DNA of 39,742 bases from CAZWVI01 sp964637165 (GTDB lineage Bacteria > Planctomycetota > UBA1135), in the NCBI GenBank assembly GCA_964637165.1, contig CAZWVI010000019.1, positions 1-39,742 on the forward strand, given 5' to 3'. Of this stretch, positions 23,386-31,820 are shown in pieces. How positions within the stretch are numbered: position 1 is the first letter of the stretch; each line of letters starts with the position of its first letter. The notes under the pieces are model-generated. The model did not search any database. It saw only the letters and a list, made by a program, of their open reading frames with translations, and was not told the DNA's origin. A program made the position numbers and the translations under genes.

Positions 23386-23611
23386 ACGCCGCGTCTACTG
23401 CACCGTCCCTCAGGCCATCATCCAGGAACCACTCCTGTTTACCATTGGCACCCGTTTTTCAGTCATACCCAATTTGCGGGGCGCAAGCGTGACAGAAGAA
23501 ATTGCGGTTTTAACTCTTGAGCTCGAAGGCGACGAAGACTCCGTGCAGCTTGCAATCGACTATTTGATTGAAGCCGGGGTGACAATTGAAGAACTCAACG
23601 CAGAGTCTTAA
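23378..23611 (+). CDS. Stand-alone NIL-domain protein
   Basis: The 77-residue protein matches the NIL domain, a ferredoxin-like fold found at the C-terminus of methionine ABC-transporter ATPases, where it senses the amino acid, and as a lone domain in other proteins. The pattern is R-R-V-Y-C-T-V, P-L-L-F-T-I-G-T-R-F-S-V-I-P-N-L-R-G-A-S-V, L-E-L-E-G-D-E-D-S-V and A-I-D-Y-L-I-E-A-G-V-T-I. The start is GTG 23378, inside the upstream gene. Its partner and ligand are unknown. A hairpin terminator overlaps its end. Confidence 0.8.
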   Translation: MIKRRVYCTVPQAIIQEPLLFTIGTRFSVIPNLRGASVTEEIAVLTLELEGDEDSVQLAIDYLIEAGVTIEELNAES

Positions 23612-23627
23612 TCCACGTTGAGTTTTT
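23592..23627 (+). terminator. Probable rho-independent terminator after the NIL-domain gene
   Basis: AACTCAACG (23592-23600) and CGTTGAGTT (23616-23624) form a nine-pair stem with a 15-base loop. The downstream arm runs into TTTTT (23623-23627). The first arm lies in the last codons of the gene. The loop is long, so efficiency is uncertain. Confidence 0.55.
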
Positions 23628-23644
23628 ACTAAGCGACGTTTAAG

Positions 23645-25335
23645 TTAATCGTCGAACTCTTCGTCAAAACTAGGGGCCACATCTTCGGAGCTGGCCTCTT
23701 CTTCTTTGGGCTTTGTTTTCTTTTCAGCAAAACCGGCCCACTGCTTGTCGTCATTGCTGAATTTGCTAATCCACTGATTATACCAAATTGCCACAACCTT
23801 TTTATCCCAAAGGATTGCCTTGGTCCATTGATCGCTACCAACTTCGTGTTGGTCAATGGACTCCCAGCCGAAGTTTTTGCCACCGGCACTCATTCCGGTA
23901 ATTAGATTGTTGAGTGCGCTGCAAATTCGGAAACTGTCCCCGTCGTTCCAGTCGGTGGCCAACATCGCATTGACTAAGGCTGGATAGGCCGGACGACCGG
24001 CTTCGGTAAGTCGATTGCCGGCGCGATTCGACATTGCACCAGAATCTTCTAAGTAAAGTTCAAGGTCTTCTTTGATGTCAGCCCATTGCGCATCGTCGCA
24101 ACCACTCCATTTAGGAAGTCTTGGGACCAAATCTAGAGTGATCAATTTAGGATCGGTTACTCCTGTGTAAACAATCGTTTCGCCTTCAATTGGCAAGTCA
24201 AATGGTGCCGACTCAGCGACCTCAACAATTTTTGGAGTTGGCGCTTCAACAACTTCAGTGGCGCCATCATTGGCCTCAGGAGCGTTGCCAATTGGTGTTT
24301 CACTAACTGCGCCTGAGAGTTCAGTATTGTTGGCAGCCATTTCAGCTTCTCGATTTTCTTGAACTAAACTCGCGCGTTCAGTGGCGGCGGCAAAGTCATC
24401 GGCAGCCTTTTGCTCCTTGGCCTTTTGCGCGTTTGTGATCATCATAAGACCAGCGCCTGCACCGCCTAAAACAACCACAGCAATAACCGTCATTAGAACA
24501 GGGAAGCCCTTTTTCGGATGAGGATGTTCACGTTTTCCACCAGCGTTAGGCTTGGCTGCTATTTTACGCTTTATTTTTGAACCAGGTCTGGCTTTGGTGG
24601 CCGTTTTCCGTGGCGGCATAGCGCCGATGGCTCCTGCGTTGTGGACGGCAGGCTCAGCTTTTTTCTTTGACTTTATTTCGGCCAATAAATCAGCACCGCT
24701 TTTCTTTGGAGGAGTTGGTTTTGCAGCTTCTGTTGTGCTGCTTTCGGCGGCTTTTTTAGCTCTTAGGTTGGCCAGGAGGTCTGCTCCGCTTGGTTTTGGT
24801 GGAGTTGCTTCTTTGACAACGGGTGGGGCGACGACCCGAGGCTTGGCCGGAACCACTGGCTTGGGCTTGGCCGGAACCACTGGCTTGGGCTTGGCCGGAA
24901 CCACTGGCTTGGGCTTGGCCGGAACCACTGGCTTNNNNNNNNNNNNNNNNNNNNNNNNNNNNNNNNNNNNNNNNNNNNNNNNNNNNNNNNNNNNNNNNNN
25001 NNNNNNNNNNNNNNNNNNNNNNNNNNNNNNNNNNCTGGCTTGGGCTTGGCCGGAACCACTGGCTTGGGCTTGGCCGGAACCACTGGCTTAACGGGGCGGG
25101 CAACTTTGCGGTCGACCGGTTTGGCCGCCGCGGGCCGCTCGATAGCGGCTTTTTCAACCACCGGCTTGGATTCAAGCTTGCTCGGTGGCGTACTAGCCTC
25201 AACCTCCTCATTCAAAGGGGGAATATTCACCACACCAGCGCATTTTTTGCACTTTACCTTGGTGGCGGTCAGGCTGTCAGGGATGTTGCCGTATTTGGCA
25301 CCACAAGATTCACAAAGTCCGATTCTGTCGTTCAT
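23645..25335 (-). CDS. Zinc-ribbon / Pro-Ala-Lys repeat / single-transmembrane protein (split by an assembly gap)
   Basis: One gene is split by 100 N; the frame differs on the two sides only because the gap length is arbitrary. The N-terminus has an MJ0042-like zinc ribbon (C-E-S-C ... C-K-K-C, residues 8-33). A basic region follows, then a low-complexity stretch of V-V-P-A-K-P-K-P units crossing the gap. After it come two copies of S-G-A-D-L-L-A and a basic stretch. One transmembrane helix (F-P-V-L-M-T-V-I-A-V-V-V-L-G-G-A-G-A-G-L) precedes a roughly 260-residue C-terminal domain with a helical, tryptophan-rich end and an acidic tail (D-E-E-F-D-D). The layout implies a cytoplasmic N-terminal part and a domain across the membrane. 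The function is unknown. The Pro/Lys repeat may be a flexible spacer through the envelope. Confidence 0.8.
24858..25089 (-). repeat. 24-bp tandem repeat encoding VVPAKPKP, interrupted by the gap
   Basis: Three complete identical units (24858-24929) and a partial one lie left of the gap. Two complete units (25037-25084) and a partial lie right of it. Unit phase across the gap requires a true missing length of 17 bases plus a multiple of 24; the inserted 100 does not fit. Identical copies show that the array is young or kept homogeneous. Confidence 0.95.
24935..25034. other. Assembly gap (100 N)
   Basis: Exactly 100 undetermined bases, a conventional placeholder size, placed inside the 24-bp tandem repeat. 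It is almost certainly a repeat-caused scaffold break, and the real length is unknown. Confidence 0.99.
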
Positions 25336-25341
25336 TCAATT

Positions 25342-25347
25342 GGGGGG
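25342..25347 (-). other. Run of six C six bases before the zinc-ribbon protein start
   Basis: On the sense strand the leader reads CCCTAACCCCCCAATTGA and then ATG. No Shine-Dalgarno sequence is present. This is one of the leader C tracts. Confidence 0.5.
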
Positions 25348-25359
25348 TTAGGGACCTAT

Positions 25360-25365
25360 ATTCTA
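25360..25365 (-). promoter_or_regulatory. Possible -10 box of the repeat-containing zinc-ribbon gene
   Basis: TAGAAT (extended TAGAATATAGG) on the minus strand lies 13-18 bases after the preceding gene's stop. Initiation near 25353 gives a leader of about 18 bases containing the C6 run. A -35 is not clear. Confidence 0.4.
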
Positions 25366-25377
25366 GTCGACTTATGG

Positions 25378-26649
25378 CTACCGGGTACGGCCTGCTTGGC
25401 GTTGATTTGGGTCAGGTAGGCCAGTTTTTTCCCGCCAACCCTTCCAATTGTTAGCCCACATCTTCCACCAAGTAAACCAAGCAGCTACCGCCGCCTCTTG
25501 TTTGGGCAGTAATTCATCGATAGAACCGCCGCCAAAAGTACGCATTGGGATGGTCGACACCCGGCCTGAGATGGTTTGAAGGATTCGGTCTAGAGCAGCA
25601 ACCTCTGATAAGCGGTCGTCAGTACCATCTAAGGGCAACATTACAATTCGATTTAATATTTGCGGAATGCACTGTGGCGCGTGCTTTTTCAAATCTTCGC
25701 GGGCTAGCTTAGATTCAAGTCCACCCTCAGAAACACCAACGTCAATTAAATCTGAAATTGTGTTTCGCTCAGAGCCACTTAACTCTGGCCATTCTTTAAC
25801 TTGCTCTATGGTGCCCGCCAAAATTCGACCACCATCATTGGTTTCAACGTAAGGCCCTTTGGGCTTCTTGGGCGCGTCAGCAAGCGTTTCGGTATTTGTG
25901 AGGGCATCATCACGAACGCCACGAAACGCAAAAACTAACCACTTATTTTGCGATTGACGAAAACTTGCCAACCAACGCATTTCGGGATCTTCACTGGTGC
26001 GAATCTCAACCGCCAATTCAGCTTGTGGGTCATCGCGATAGTTAACGTTTACTATTGTTTGTTGGTCAAACGTCAAGAACTGCGACTGTTGGTCCAGCCA
26101 CTTGAAAAGTAAAGTTTCAAATTCTTGTTGTTCGCGTTTACTTAGGAAAGTTAACTTGCGTGTTTCTTTGGGCAGGATACGTGGCAGCCAGCTATCTAAG
26201 TCAAGATAGTTGAGGGCAATTTGATGGTTGGAGTTTTTTAATGCACGGCCCAGAAAAACTAAACTACGCATCGCCGGATGGGCGGCGGCGTCAACCATCA
26301 CCGACTCGGTTGCCGTAGTACGAGTGACCGGCCGGTCGCTAGAAGTTGGGTTTTGAATTGGTGTCACCGGTTCTGGCCACATCGCCCAAATTACTGCAAC
26401 AATTCCTAAAGCTCCAAGCCCCAACACAAATGGTAGCGCAGACGCTTTTGGTTTTGGTCGACTACGTCGGCTGGCATTATGCCCGCCAGATTGTGCTTGG
26501 GGTGGCCGCGAAGAAAGTGGCGAAGCAGTCTCTTTGGCTAGGGCCGCACAAAATTTTTCAGAGCAGGCCGGACAGCGAACATCGTTGCCAATTTTTGCGT
26601 CAGGCAATTTGAGTTTGGTTGAACAGTGGGGGCAGATGGTATGGGCCAT
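25378..26649 (-). CDS. MJ0042-type zinc-ribbon protein with one transmembrane helix
   Basis: The 423-residue protein starts H-T-I-C-P-H-C, continues L-P-D-A-K-I-G-N-D-V-R-C-P-A-C, and so carries the classic MJ0042 zinc ribbon (two CxxC pairs, residues 5-31). A Ser/Arg/Lys-rich linker is followed by one membrane helix (about 73-91: A-L-P-F-V-L-G-L-G-A-L-G-I-V-A-V-I). A roughly 320-residue domain across the membrane has no recognised family; it is helical with some tryptophan-rich parts near the end (W-F-T-W-W-K-M-W-A-N-N-W). The topology is the same as its downstream neighbour, suggesting related roles. It may be leaderless, since TAAGGATAC directly precedes the ATG. The function is unknown. 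Confidence 0.8.
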   Translation of the reverse strand: MAHTICPHCSTKLKLPDAKIGNDVRCPACSEKFCAALAKETASPLSSRPPQAQSGGHNASRRSRPKPKASALPFVLGLGALGIVAVIWAMWPEPVTPIQNPTSSDRPVTRTTATESVMVDAAAHPAMRSLVFLGRALKNSNHQIALNYLDLDSWLPRILPKETRKLTFLSKREQQEFETLLFKWLDQQSQFLTFDQQTIVNVNYRDDPQAELAVEIRTSEDPEMRWLASFRQSQNKWLVFAFRGVRDDALTNTETLADAPKKPKGPYVETNDGGRILAGTIEQVKEWPELSGSERNTISDLIDVGVSEGGLESKLAREDLKKHAPQCIPQILNRIVMLPLDGTDDRLSEVAALDRILQTISGRVSTIPMRTFGGGSIDELLPKQEAAVAAWFTWWKMWANNWKGWREKTGLPDPNQRQAGRTR

Positions 26650-26650
26650 G

Positions 26651-26663
26651 TATCCTTAGGATA
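26651..26663. promoter_or_regulatory. Palindromic element between divergent zinc-ribbon and uvrB genes
   Basis: TATCCTTAGGATA is an inverted repeat (TATCC-TTA-GGATA). Read to the right it offers the -10-like TAGGAT (26657-26662) for uvrB, with a leader of about 11 bases. Read to the left it offers TAAGGATA directly before the zinc-ribbon ATG. No clear -35 boxes are seen. Confidence 0.3.
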
Positions 26664-26679
26664 ACCTGATGTTGCTTAC

Positions 26680-28659
26680 ATGAGCTCCTGCTTCCGTCTT
26701 TGTTCAAAATTCCGCCCAAGCGGCGACCAGCCAGCCGCAATAGCTGGCTTGTTGGACAATTTTGCGAATAAACTGGACCGCCAAATATTGTTGGGGGTTA
26801 CCGGTTCAGGGAAAACCTTCACTATGGCTAATGTGATTGAAGCCTTATCGGTGCCAACTTTGGTTTTAGCACCCAACAAAACATTGGCTGGGCAGTTGTA
26901 TGGAGAGTTCAAGGAATTGTTTCCAGACAATGCCATTGAATATTTTGTTAGCTACTACGATTATTATCAACCAGAGGCATACTTGCCGGCTAGCGATACC
27001 TATATCGAAAAGGACGCGCGCATTAACGAGCGAATTGATCGCATGCGCAATGCCACCACCGCGAGTTTGCTTCATCGTAAAGATGTAATCGTAATTGCCA
27101 GTGTTTCATGTATCTACGGATTGGGTGATCCTGAAACATATCAAGACTTGGCTTTGTCGATAGATTCCGGAGCCAAGCTTTCTCGTCAAAATTTAGTGCG
27201 CGGCTTAGTTAGAACTCAACATCGCCGAGCGGAAAATGATTTTCGCCCAGGTAGCTTTCGCGTGCGTGGTACTAGTGTTGAAATTTGGCCAATTCAATAC
27301 ACTGACAAAATCCTAAGTGTTGAATTGGTAGGAGATAAAATCGATTGCATTCTGGAGTGCGATCCTTTGACTGGAGAAATCCTTTGCGAAATAAATTCTA
27401 CTGTGGTCTATCCCGTTGGTCATTACGTGCAACCTGAAGATAAACTTCCGCAGGGAATGCGCGGAGTTAAAAGGGAGATGGAAGTTCAGGTTAAGGCGCT
27501 GCGCAAGGCTGGCAAAGAGCTCGAAGCAGAACGCCTTGAACGCCGAGTATTGGCTGATTTGGAAGACATGGAGGAAATTGGCCATTGTCACGGGATTGAA
27601 AATTATGCGCGCCATTTCGAAGGCCGCAATCCGGGGCAGCCGCCGTTTACTTTGTTGAATTACTTTCCGAAAGATTTTCTTTGTGTTATTGATGAGAGTC
27701 ACGTATCTCTACCGCAGGCATACGGCATGGTGCGCGGTGATTTTGCGCGCAAACAATCTTTAATTGATTATGGTTTTCGCTTACCTTCGGCGATTGATAA
27801 TCGTCCATTGAACGAGGCTGAATTCGAAAATTTGGTCGGCAAGGCGGTGTATGTTTCTGCAACACCAGGCCCACGCGAACTTAAATTAGCCAAGGGTGCA
27901 ATCGTGGAACAAATTGTTCGCCCCACCGGTTTGTTGGACCCCCTTTGCACCGTTGTTCCGGCGACTGGACAAATTGAAGACGCCTTGGTGCGCGCGCGCG
28001 AGGCCATTGAAAAGCAAGGCCGTGTTCTGGTAACTACTTTGACCAAGCGTAGCTCCGAAGACCTTACCGAATTTCTTCAAGAGTCAGGAATTAAGGCTAA
28101 GTATTTACATTCCGACATTGACACGATTGAGCGCGCCGAACTCTTGCGTGATTTGCGCTTAGGTGTGTTTGATGTGTTGGTAGGAATTAACCTGTTGCGC
28201 GAAGGCTTGGACTTGCCCGAAGTGCGCTTAGTGATGGTCTTAGATGCCGACCGCGAAGGGTTTTTACGATCAACTACTTCCTTGATTCAAACCTGCGGTC
28301 GCGCCGCACGCCACCTAGAAGGCCAAGTTGTCTTTTACGCAGACAAAGAAACTAAATCGTTGCGCGCCTGCCTGGACGAAGGCGATCGTCGTCGCGATAT
28401 CCAACGCCAACATAATCTTATCCACGGAATCGAACCGGCACAAGTGGTTAAGAAAATAACCGGCCCGCTAGGTGAAGCTGTTTCCGAGGGTGAACAAGTC
28501 GCCGAACAATACCATCAACGCAGTGACGTCATTAAGCGTATGGAGCAAATCCAACAAGAAATGTTATTGGCGGCACGCGATTTGGATTTCGAAAATGCAA
28601 TCAAGTTGCGCGATGAGTTAAGACGTCTTGAAGCATTGGAAATAGAGGTTGCTTCATGA
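26680..28659 (+). CDS. uvrB: Excinuclease ABC subunit B
   Basis: UvrB is the damage-verifying helicase-like subunit of nucleotide excision repair, loaded by UvrA and then bound by UvrC. The 659-residue protein has Walker A G-V-T-G-S-G-K-T (39-46), the beta-hairpin region Y-Y-D-Y-Y-Q-P-E-A-Y, I-D-E-S-H in motif II, motif VI with Q-T-C-G-R-A-A-R-H, and a C-terminal UVR motif (about 624-658) that binds UvrC. ATG 26680 matches the usual N-terminus. Its TGA overlaps the uvrC ATG. UvrA is not in the window. Confidence 0.97.
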   Translation: MSSCFRLCSKFRPSGDQPAAIAGLLDNFANKLDRQILLGVTGSGKTFTMANVIEALSVPTLVLAPNKTLAGQLYGEFKELFPDNAIEYFVSYYDYYQPEAYLPASDTYIEKDARINERIDRMRNATTASLLHRKDVIVIASVSCIYGLGDPETYQDLALSIDSGAKLSRQNLVRGLVRTQHRRAENDFRPGSFRVRGTSVEIWPIQYTDKILSVELVGDKIDCILECDPLTGEILCEINSTVVYPVGHYVQPEDKLPQGMRGVKREMEVQVKALRKAGKELEAERLERRVLADLEDMEEIGHCHGIENYARHFEGRNPGQPPFTLLNYFPKDFLCVIDESHVSLPQAYGMVRGDFARKQSLIDYGFRLPSAIDNRPLNEAEFENLVGKAVYVSATPGPRELKLAKGAIVEQIVRPTGLLDPLCTVVPATGQIEDALVRAREAIEKQGRVLVTTLTKRSSEDLTEFLQESGIKAKYLHSDIDTIERAELLRDLRLGVFDVLVGINLLREGLDLPEVRLVMVLDADREGFLRSTTSLIQTCGRAARHLEGQVVFYADKETKSLRACLDEGDRRRDIQRQHNLIHGIEPAQVVKKITGPLGEAVSEGEQVAEQYHQRSDVIKRMEQIQQEMLLAARDLDFENAIKLRDELRRLEALEIEVAS

Positions 28660-30461
28660 GTGCTCAGGACTTTCAAGAACAATTACGCACCTCGCCAAAT
28701 TACCCTGGTTGTTATTTATTTAGGGATACTGATGGACAAGTGTTGTACGTTGGCAAAGCATTGAATATTCGCCGCCGGGTTCAGGTATATCGTCGCGAGG
28801 GTGCCGATGGTCGCAGCCGTTTTAGCGATTTATTGAACTTGGCCGATGCTGCAGAGTTTTTCGTAACCGACAACGAACGCGAGGCCATACTGCTTGAGGA
28901 TAAATTGGTGAAGCTTCACCAGCCGCCATTAAATATTTTATTAAAGGACGATAAATCCTTCCTGCTATTAAATATTGACACGTCTAAGGCCTGGCCCCGA
29001 TTAAGTCTGGCGCGCAAAAAGCGAGTTGGACGTGGAATGTTTTTTGGTCCGTATCCGTCGGCCAGTTCAGCGCGTCGAGCCAAACGCTTATTGATGCGTG
29101 CCTTCGGTTTGCGGGATTGCTCTGACCATACCTTGAACAATCGTGCGCGTGCTTGCTTAAAATTCGACATTGGTATGTGCCTTGGCCCATGTGTTAATTC
29201 GGTCACTGCTGACGAATACAACGACGCGGTATCCCAGTCACAACGTGTGCTAAACGGCGAGGTTGCTGGGCGGATAAAACTGGAGCGCAAGAAAATGCAT
29301 CAAGCTTCAGAACGCTTAGATTATGAAGTTGCCCTACGTAGCCGCGACCGAGCAATTGCCCTAGAAGCCTTGTCGACGCCTCAGAAAGTCCGTTTAAGCG
29401 GCGACTTGGACTTTGATGTAATTGCGATTGATGTGCGAGGCTTTTTCGCCATTCTTCAATACCGTGATGGCGATTGGGTGCATTCGATTAAAGGCCAACT
29501 TGCTGTTGTCGAGGAACACGAAGATGCAATTTCCGCTTTGTTGAGTGCGGCCTACCGTGGCGCCAATGCCGACATTCCAAAACAAATATTAGTGCAACGC
29601 TTGCCGGAAGATCATGCACAGATTTGTGAATGGCTTTCTTCCAAAGCTGATCTCAAAATTAAGATTTTGGCCCCAGCGCGCGGCGAAAAGAGAGCATTGG
29701 TACGCATGGCTGAACGTAACGCACGTTCTCAACGCGGTGAAACATCTGGTGCAACTTGGCAAGTAGTAGCTCAAAGAATTTCGGAGTTAACTAATTTACC
29801 AATCCCCGCTGTGGTCGATTGCATTGATATTTCGCATCTTCAGGGAGAACAGCGAGTGGCATCGAAAGTTCGTTTTGTCGAAGGAAGACCAGAGCGAAGC
29901 CAATACCGCCGTTATTTAGTAGGTGGCGGTCGCGGCAACGATGACTACCAAGCAATGCGCGAAGTTGTTGGTCGAGTGTTGGATAGGAGGCCCCAAGAAG
30001 GTATTGCCGATTTAATTATCTTAGATGGGGGAGCACTTCAACTAGGAGCCGGCCTTGAAGTTTGTGAATTGAAAGGACAACAGGTGCCTTTAGTCGCCTT
30101 AGCAAAAGCCCGCAAGGGCCGTGGTCCGATTGCCGCCGAAGAGCGATTGTTTGTGCCAGGCCAAGACGCTGCAAGCGTTTTGCAACGTGGTGCTCCCGAA
30201 CGCCTTTTCTTTGAACGTATTCGCGACGAAGCACATCGTTTTGCTATTTCTTACCATCGCCGTTTGCGCGAAAACTTACGCTTAGTGCTCGAGGACGTAC
30301 CTGGTGTTGGACCGGCAAAACGGAAACGACTGCTTGATTGGGCAGCTGGTAATTTAGATTCGTTACGAGATTCGCCGCCGGTTGAATTAACCGCAATAGA
30401 TGGTATTGATTTGGATTTGGCGGAAAAAATTCAAGTCCATTTACGAAACACCTTGCCCTAA
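28656..30461 (+). CDS. uvrC: Excinuclease ABC subunit C
   Basis: UvrC makes the 3' and 5' incisions around damaged DNA. The 601-residue protein has the N-terminal GIY-YIG nuclease (Y-P-G-C-Y-L-F ... V-L-Y-V-G-K-A-L-N-I-R-R-R), a cysteine-bearing segment (C-L-K-F-D-I-G-M-C-L-G-P-C), the UVR motif (about 206-240), the RNase-H-like 5' nuclease (D-I-S-H-L-Q-G-E-Q ... L-I-I-L-D-G-G), and tandem helix-hairpin-helix motifs (D-V-P-G-V-G-P-A-K-R-K-R-L). Overlap by four bases with uvrB (ATGA) couples the two subunits. Confidence 0.97.
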   Translation: MSAQDFQEQLRTSPNYPGCYLFRDTDGQVLYVGKALNIRRRVQVYRREGADGRSRFSDLLNLADAAEFFVTDNEREAILLEDKLVKLHQPPLNILLKDDKSFLLLNIDTSKAWPRLSLARKKRVGRGMFFGPYPSASSARRAKRLLMRAFGLRDCSDHTLNNRARACLKFDIGMCLGPCVNSVTADEYNDAVSQSQRVLNGEVAGRIKLERKKMHQASERLDYEVALRSRDRAIALEALSTPQKVRLSGDLDFDVIAIDVRGFFAILQYRDGDWVHSIKGQLAVVEEHEDAISALLSAAYRGANADIPKQILVQRLPEDHAQICEWLSSKADLKIKILAPARGEKRALVRMAERNARSQRGETSGATWQVVAQRISELTNLPIPAVVDCIDISHLQGEQRVASKVRFVEGRPERSQYRRYLVGGGRGNDDYQAMREVVGRVLDRRPQEGIADLIILDGGALQLGAGLEVCELKGQQVPLVALAKARKGRGPIAAEERLFVPGQDAASVLQRGAPERLFFERIRDEAHRFAISYHRRLRENLRLVLEDVPGVGPAKRKRLLDWAAGNLDSLRDSPPVELTAIDGIDLDLAEKIQVHLRNTLP

Positions 30462-30469
30462 TGTTTACT

Positions 30470-31408
30470 TCATCCGCGTGGATGATGTAAGCGATGCAAG
30501 GCTTGTAGTTCATCAACCTCGACATGGGTATAGCGTTCAGTTGTACGCAAATCAGCGTGCCCTAAAAATTCTTGGACTGAACGCAAATCACCACCACCGG
30601 CGAGTAAATGAGTAGCGCATGAATGCCGCAATGTGTGTGGGTGGATATCGGCGCGACATCCAACTTCAATTGCCCAGCGCCGCACAATGCGAAAAATTCG
30701 ATGGCGGTCTAGGGGGTTGCCACTTTTAGAAAGAATTACTTGCTGACAATCAGATTTTAAGCTGGGTCGACCTTCGTTCAGCCAAGTCTCCAATCGTTCG
30801 CGGGCTAAGCCACCAAAAGGGACCAAGCGTTCCTTTCCACCTTTGCCGAAAACCAAGAGTAGCCCCGGTGAATCATCTCCCTTGACACGCAATTTAAGGT
30901 CGTTGATACACAAGCCAATACACTCAGAAACTCGTAGGCCACCGCCGTAAAGAAGTGCCAAAAGGGCGCGGTCGCGCAGCCCAATCCAACTGTCTTCAGC
31001 CGGAGAACCCAATAATTCGAGAGCGGTATGGGGCGCAATAACATCTGGGAGGCGTTTCCATATATGCACCTTTCCGGCGAAGCGAGTGGGATCATTTTCA
31101 CCCAAAAGGCGCTCGTCACGTAAAAAACGAAATAAAGCCCGAAGGCTTGCTAGCATTCGCACCTGGCTGGCAGGAGCCGCTCCTGTTTGCCGCATGAGTG
31201 CCAAAATTTCTGCCAAATGCTCGGAGCTAAGTCCTTGCCAGCAAGCGACTTTCATCGCCACCATGCTTTTGGAAGCAGCCTCTAAATCGCGCCGATAGGC
31301 AAGTAAGGTGTTGGCCGCAAGACCAGATTCGGTCGCGGCGACCGCCAAGAAGTCGTCAATAACTCCTTGTAGTTCGTTGCTCACTTGACTCGAATTTGCC
31401 TTAGTCAT
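30470..31408 (-). CDS. xerD: Xer-type tyrosine recombinase
   Basis: This is a site-specific tyrosine recombinase of the XerC/XerD family, which resolves chromosome dimers at dif with FtsK. The 312-residue protein has the N-terminal core-binding domain (about 10-110) and a complete catalytic set: Arg159 (G-L-R-V-S-E), Lys189 (F-G-K-G-G-K-E-R), His258 and Arg261 (H-T-L-R-H-S), His284 (L-G-H-A-D-L) and the nucleophile Tyr293 (T-E-R-Y-T-H). The frame extends to 31465, but ATG 31408 fits the family start. There is no adjacent integron, phage or attachment site, so a housekeeping Xer role is likelier than an integrase. XerC and XerD cannot be separated with certainty by eye. Confidence 0.87.
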   Translation of the reverse strand: MTKANSSQVSNELQGVIDDFLAVAATESGLAANTLLAYRRDLEAASKSMVAMKVACWQGLSSEHLAEILALMRQTGAAPASQVRMLASLRALFRFLRDERLLGENDPTRFAGKVHIWKRLPDVIAPHTALELLGSPAEDSWIGLRDRALLALLYGGGLRVSECIGLCINDLKLRVKGDDSPGLLLVFGKGGKERLVPFGGLARERLETWLNEGRPSLKSDCQQVILSKSGNPLDRHRIFRIVRRWAIEVGCRADIHPHTLRHSCATHLLAGGGDLRSVQEFLGHADLRTTERYTHVEVDELQALHRLHHPRG

Positions 31409-31414
31409 TAGAAT
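31385..31414 (+). promoter_or_regulatory. Predicted promoter of the DksA/TraR gene
   Basis: TTGACT (31385-31390) and TAGAAT (31409-31414) are separated by 18 bases, a good sigma-70-like match. The -35 lies within the 5' end of the divergent xer gene. The predicted start near 31421 leaves a 28-base leader with no Shine-Dalgarno sequence. Confidence 0.6.
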
Positions 31415-31448
31415 GTCGTGCCTTAAAACAGATACAAGCATAGTAAAG

Positions 31449-31817
31449 ATGCCCAAACCAACCAAAGCTCAACTCACTCAATCCCGAACTTCCTTGCTGC
31501 AAATTATGCAGCATATGGGCGCCAAGCTCAGTCATATGGAGGAGTCGGTGCTCAAAGCAGATTCCGATGGAGGTGGCGACCAAGGAGATGACTTAGGTTC
31601 CGAGGCCACTCGCGAACTGCAATTGGGCTTAATTGAAAACGAGGACGAGATCCTTTCTCAAGTGCGCGATGCACTGGACCGGATTAAGCGAAAAATATTC
31701 GGTAAATGTGGTGCCTGCAGTGATTGGATTCCACCACGCCGACTTGAAGTTTTGCCTTATGCAAAATATTGCGTTGGTTGCCAAACAAAGGCTGAAAATG
31801 GCGAACTTGACGATTAA
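31449..31817 (+). CDS. DksA/TraR-family zinc-finger protein
   Basis: The 122-residue protein has an N-terminal coiled-coil-like part (about 5-85) with an acidic tip segment (D-S-D-G-G-G-D-Q-G-D-D-L-G) and a C-terminal zinc finger of four cysteines (Cys87, Cys90, Cys108, Cys111). This is the DksA/TraR C4 pattern. Family members bind the RNA polymerase secondary channel and, with ppGpp, tune transcription; others of this short type have unknown roles. An upstream ATG at 31413 is in frame but would sit within the -10 box. The gene is three bases before lspA, as is common for short DksA-like genes in many bacteria. Confidence 0.87.
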   Translation: MPKPTKAQLTQSRTSLLQIMQHMGAKLSHMEESVLKADSDGGGDQGDDLGSEATRELQLGLIENEDEILSQVRDALDRIKRKIFGKCGACSDWIPPRRLEVLPYAKYCVGCQTKAENGELDD

Positions 31818-31820
31818 TCT

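Noticed and set aside
24858..25089. Regular repeats resembling an array, and long ORFs on the opposite strand through them
   Set aside because: The repeats are contiguous in-frame VVPAKPKP units of one gene. The opposite-strand ORFs exist only because low-complexity repeats lack stop codons.
30470..31408. The tyrosine recombinase as the integrase of a mobile element
   Set aside because: Its neighbours are housekeeping genes, no direct repeats or tRNA target lie beside it, and its length and motifs fit Xer.
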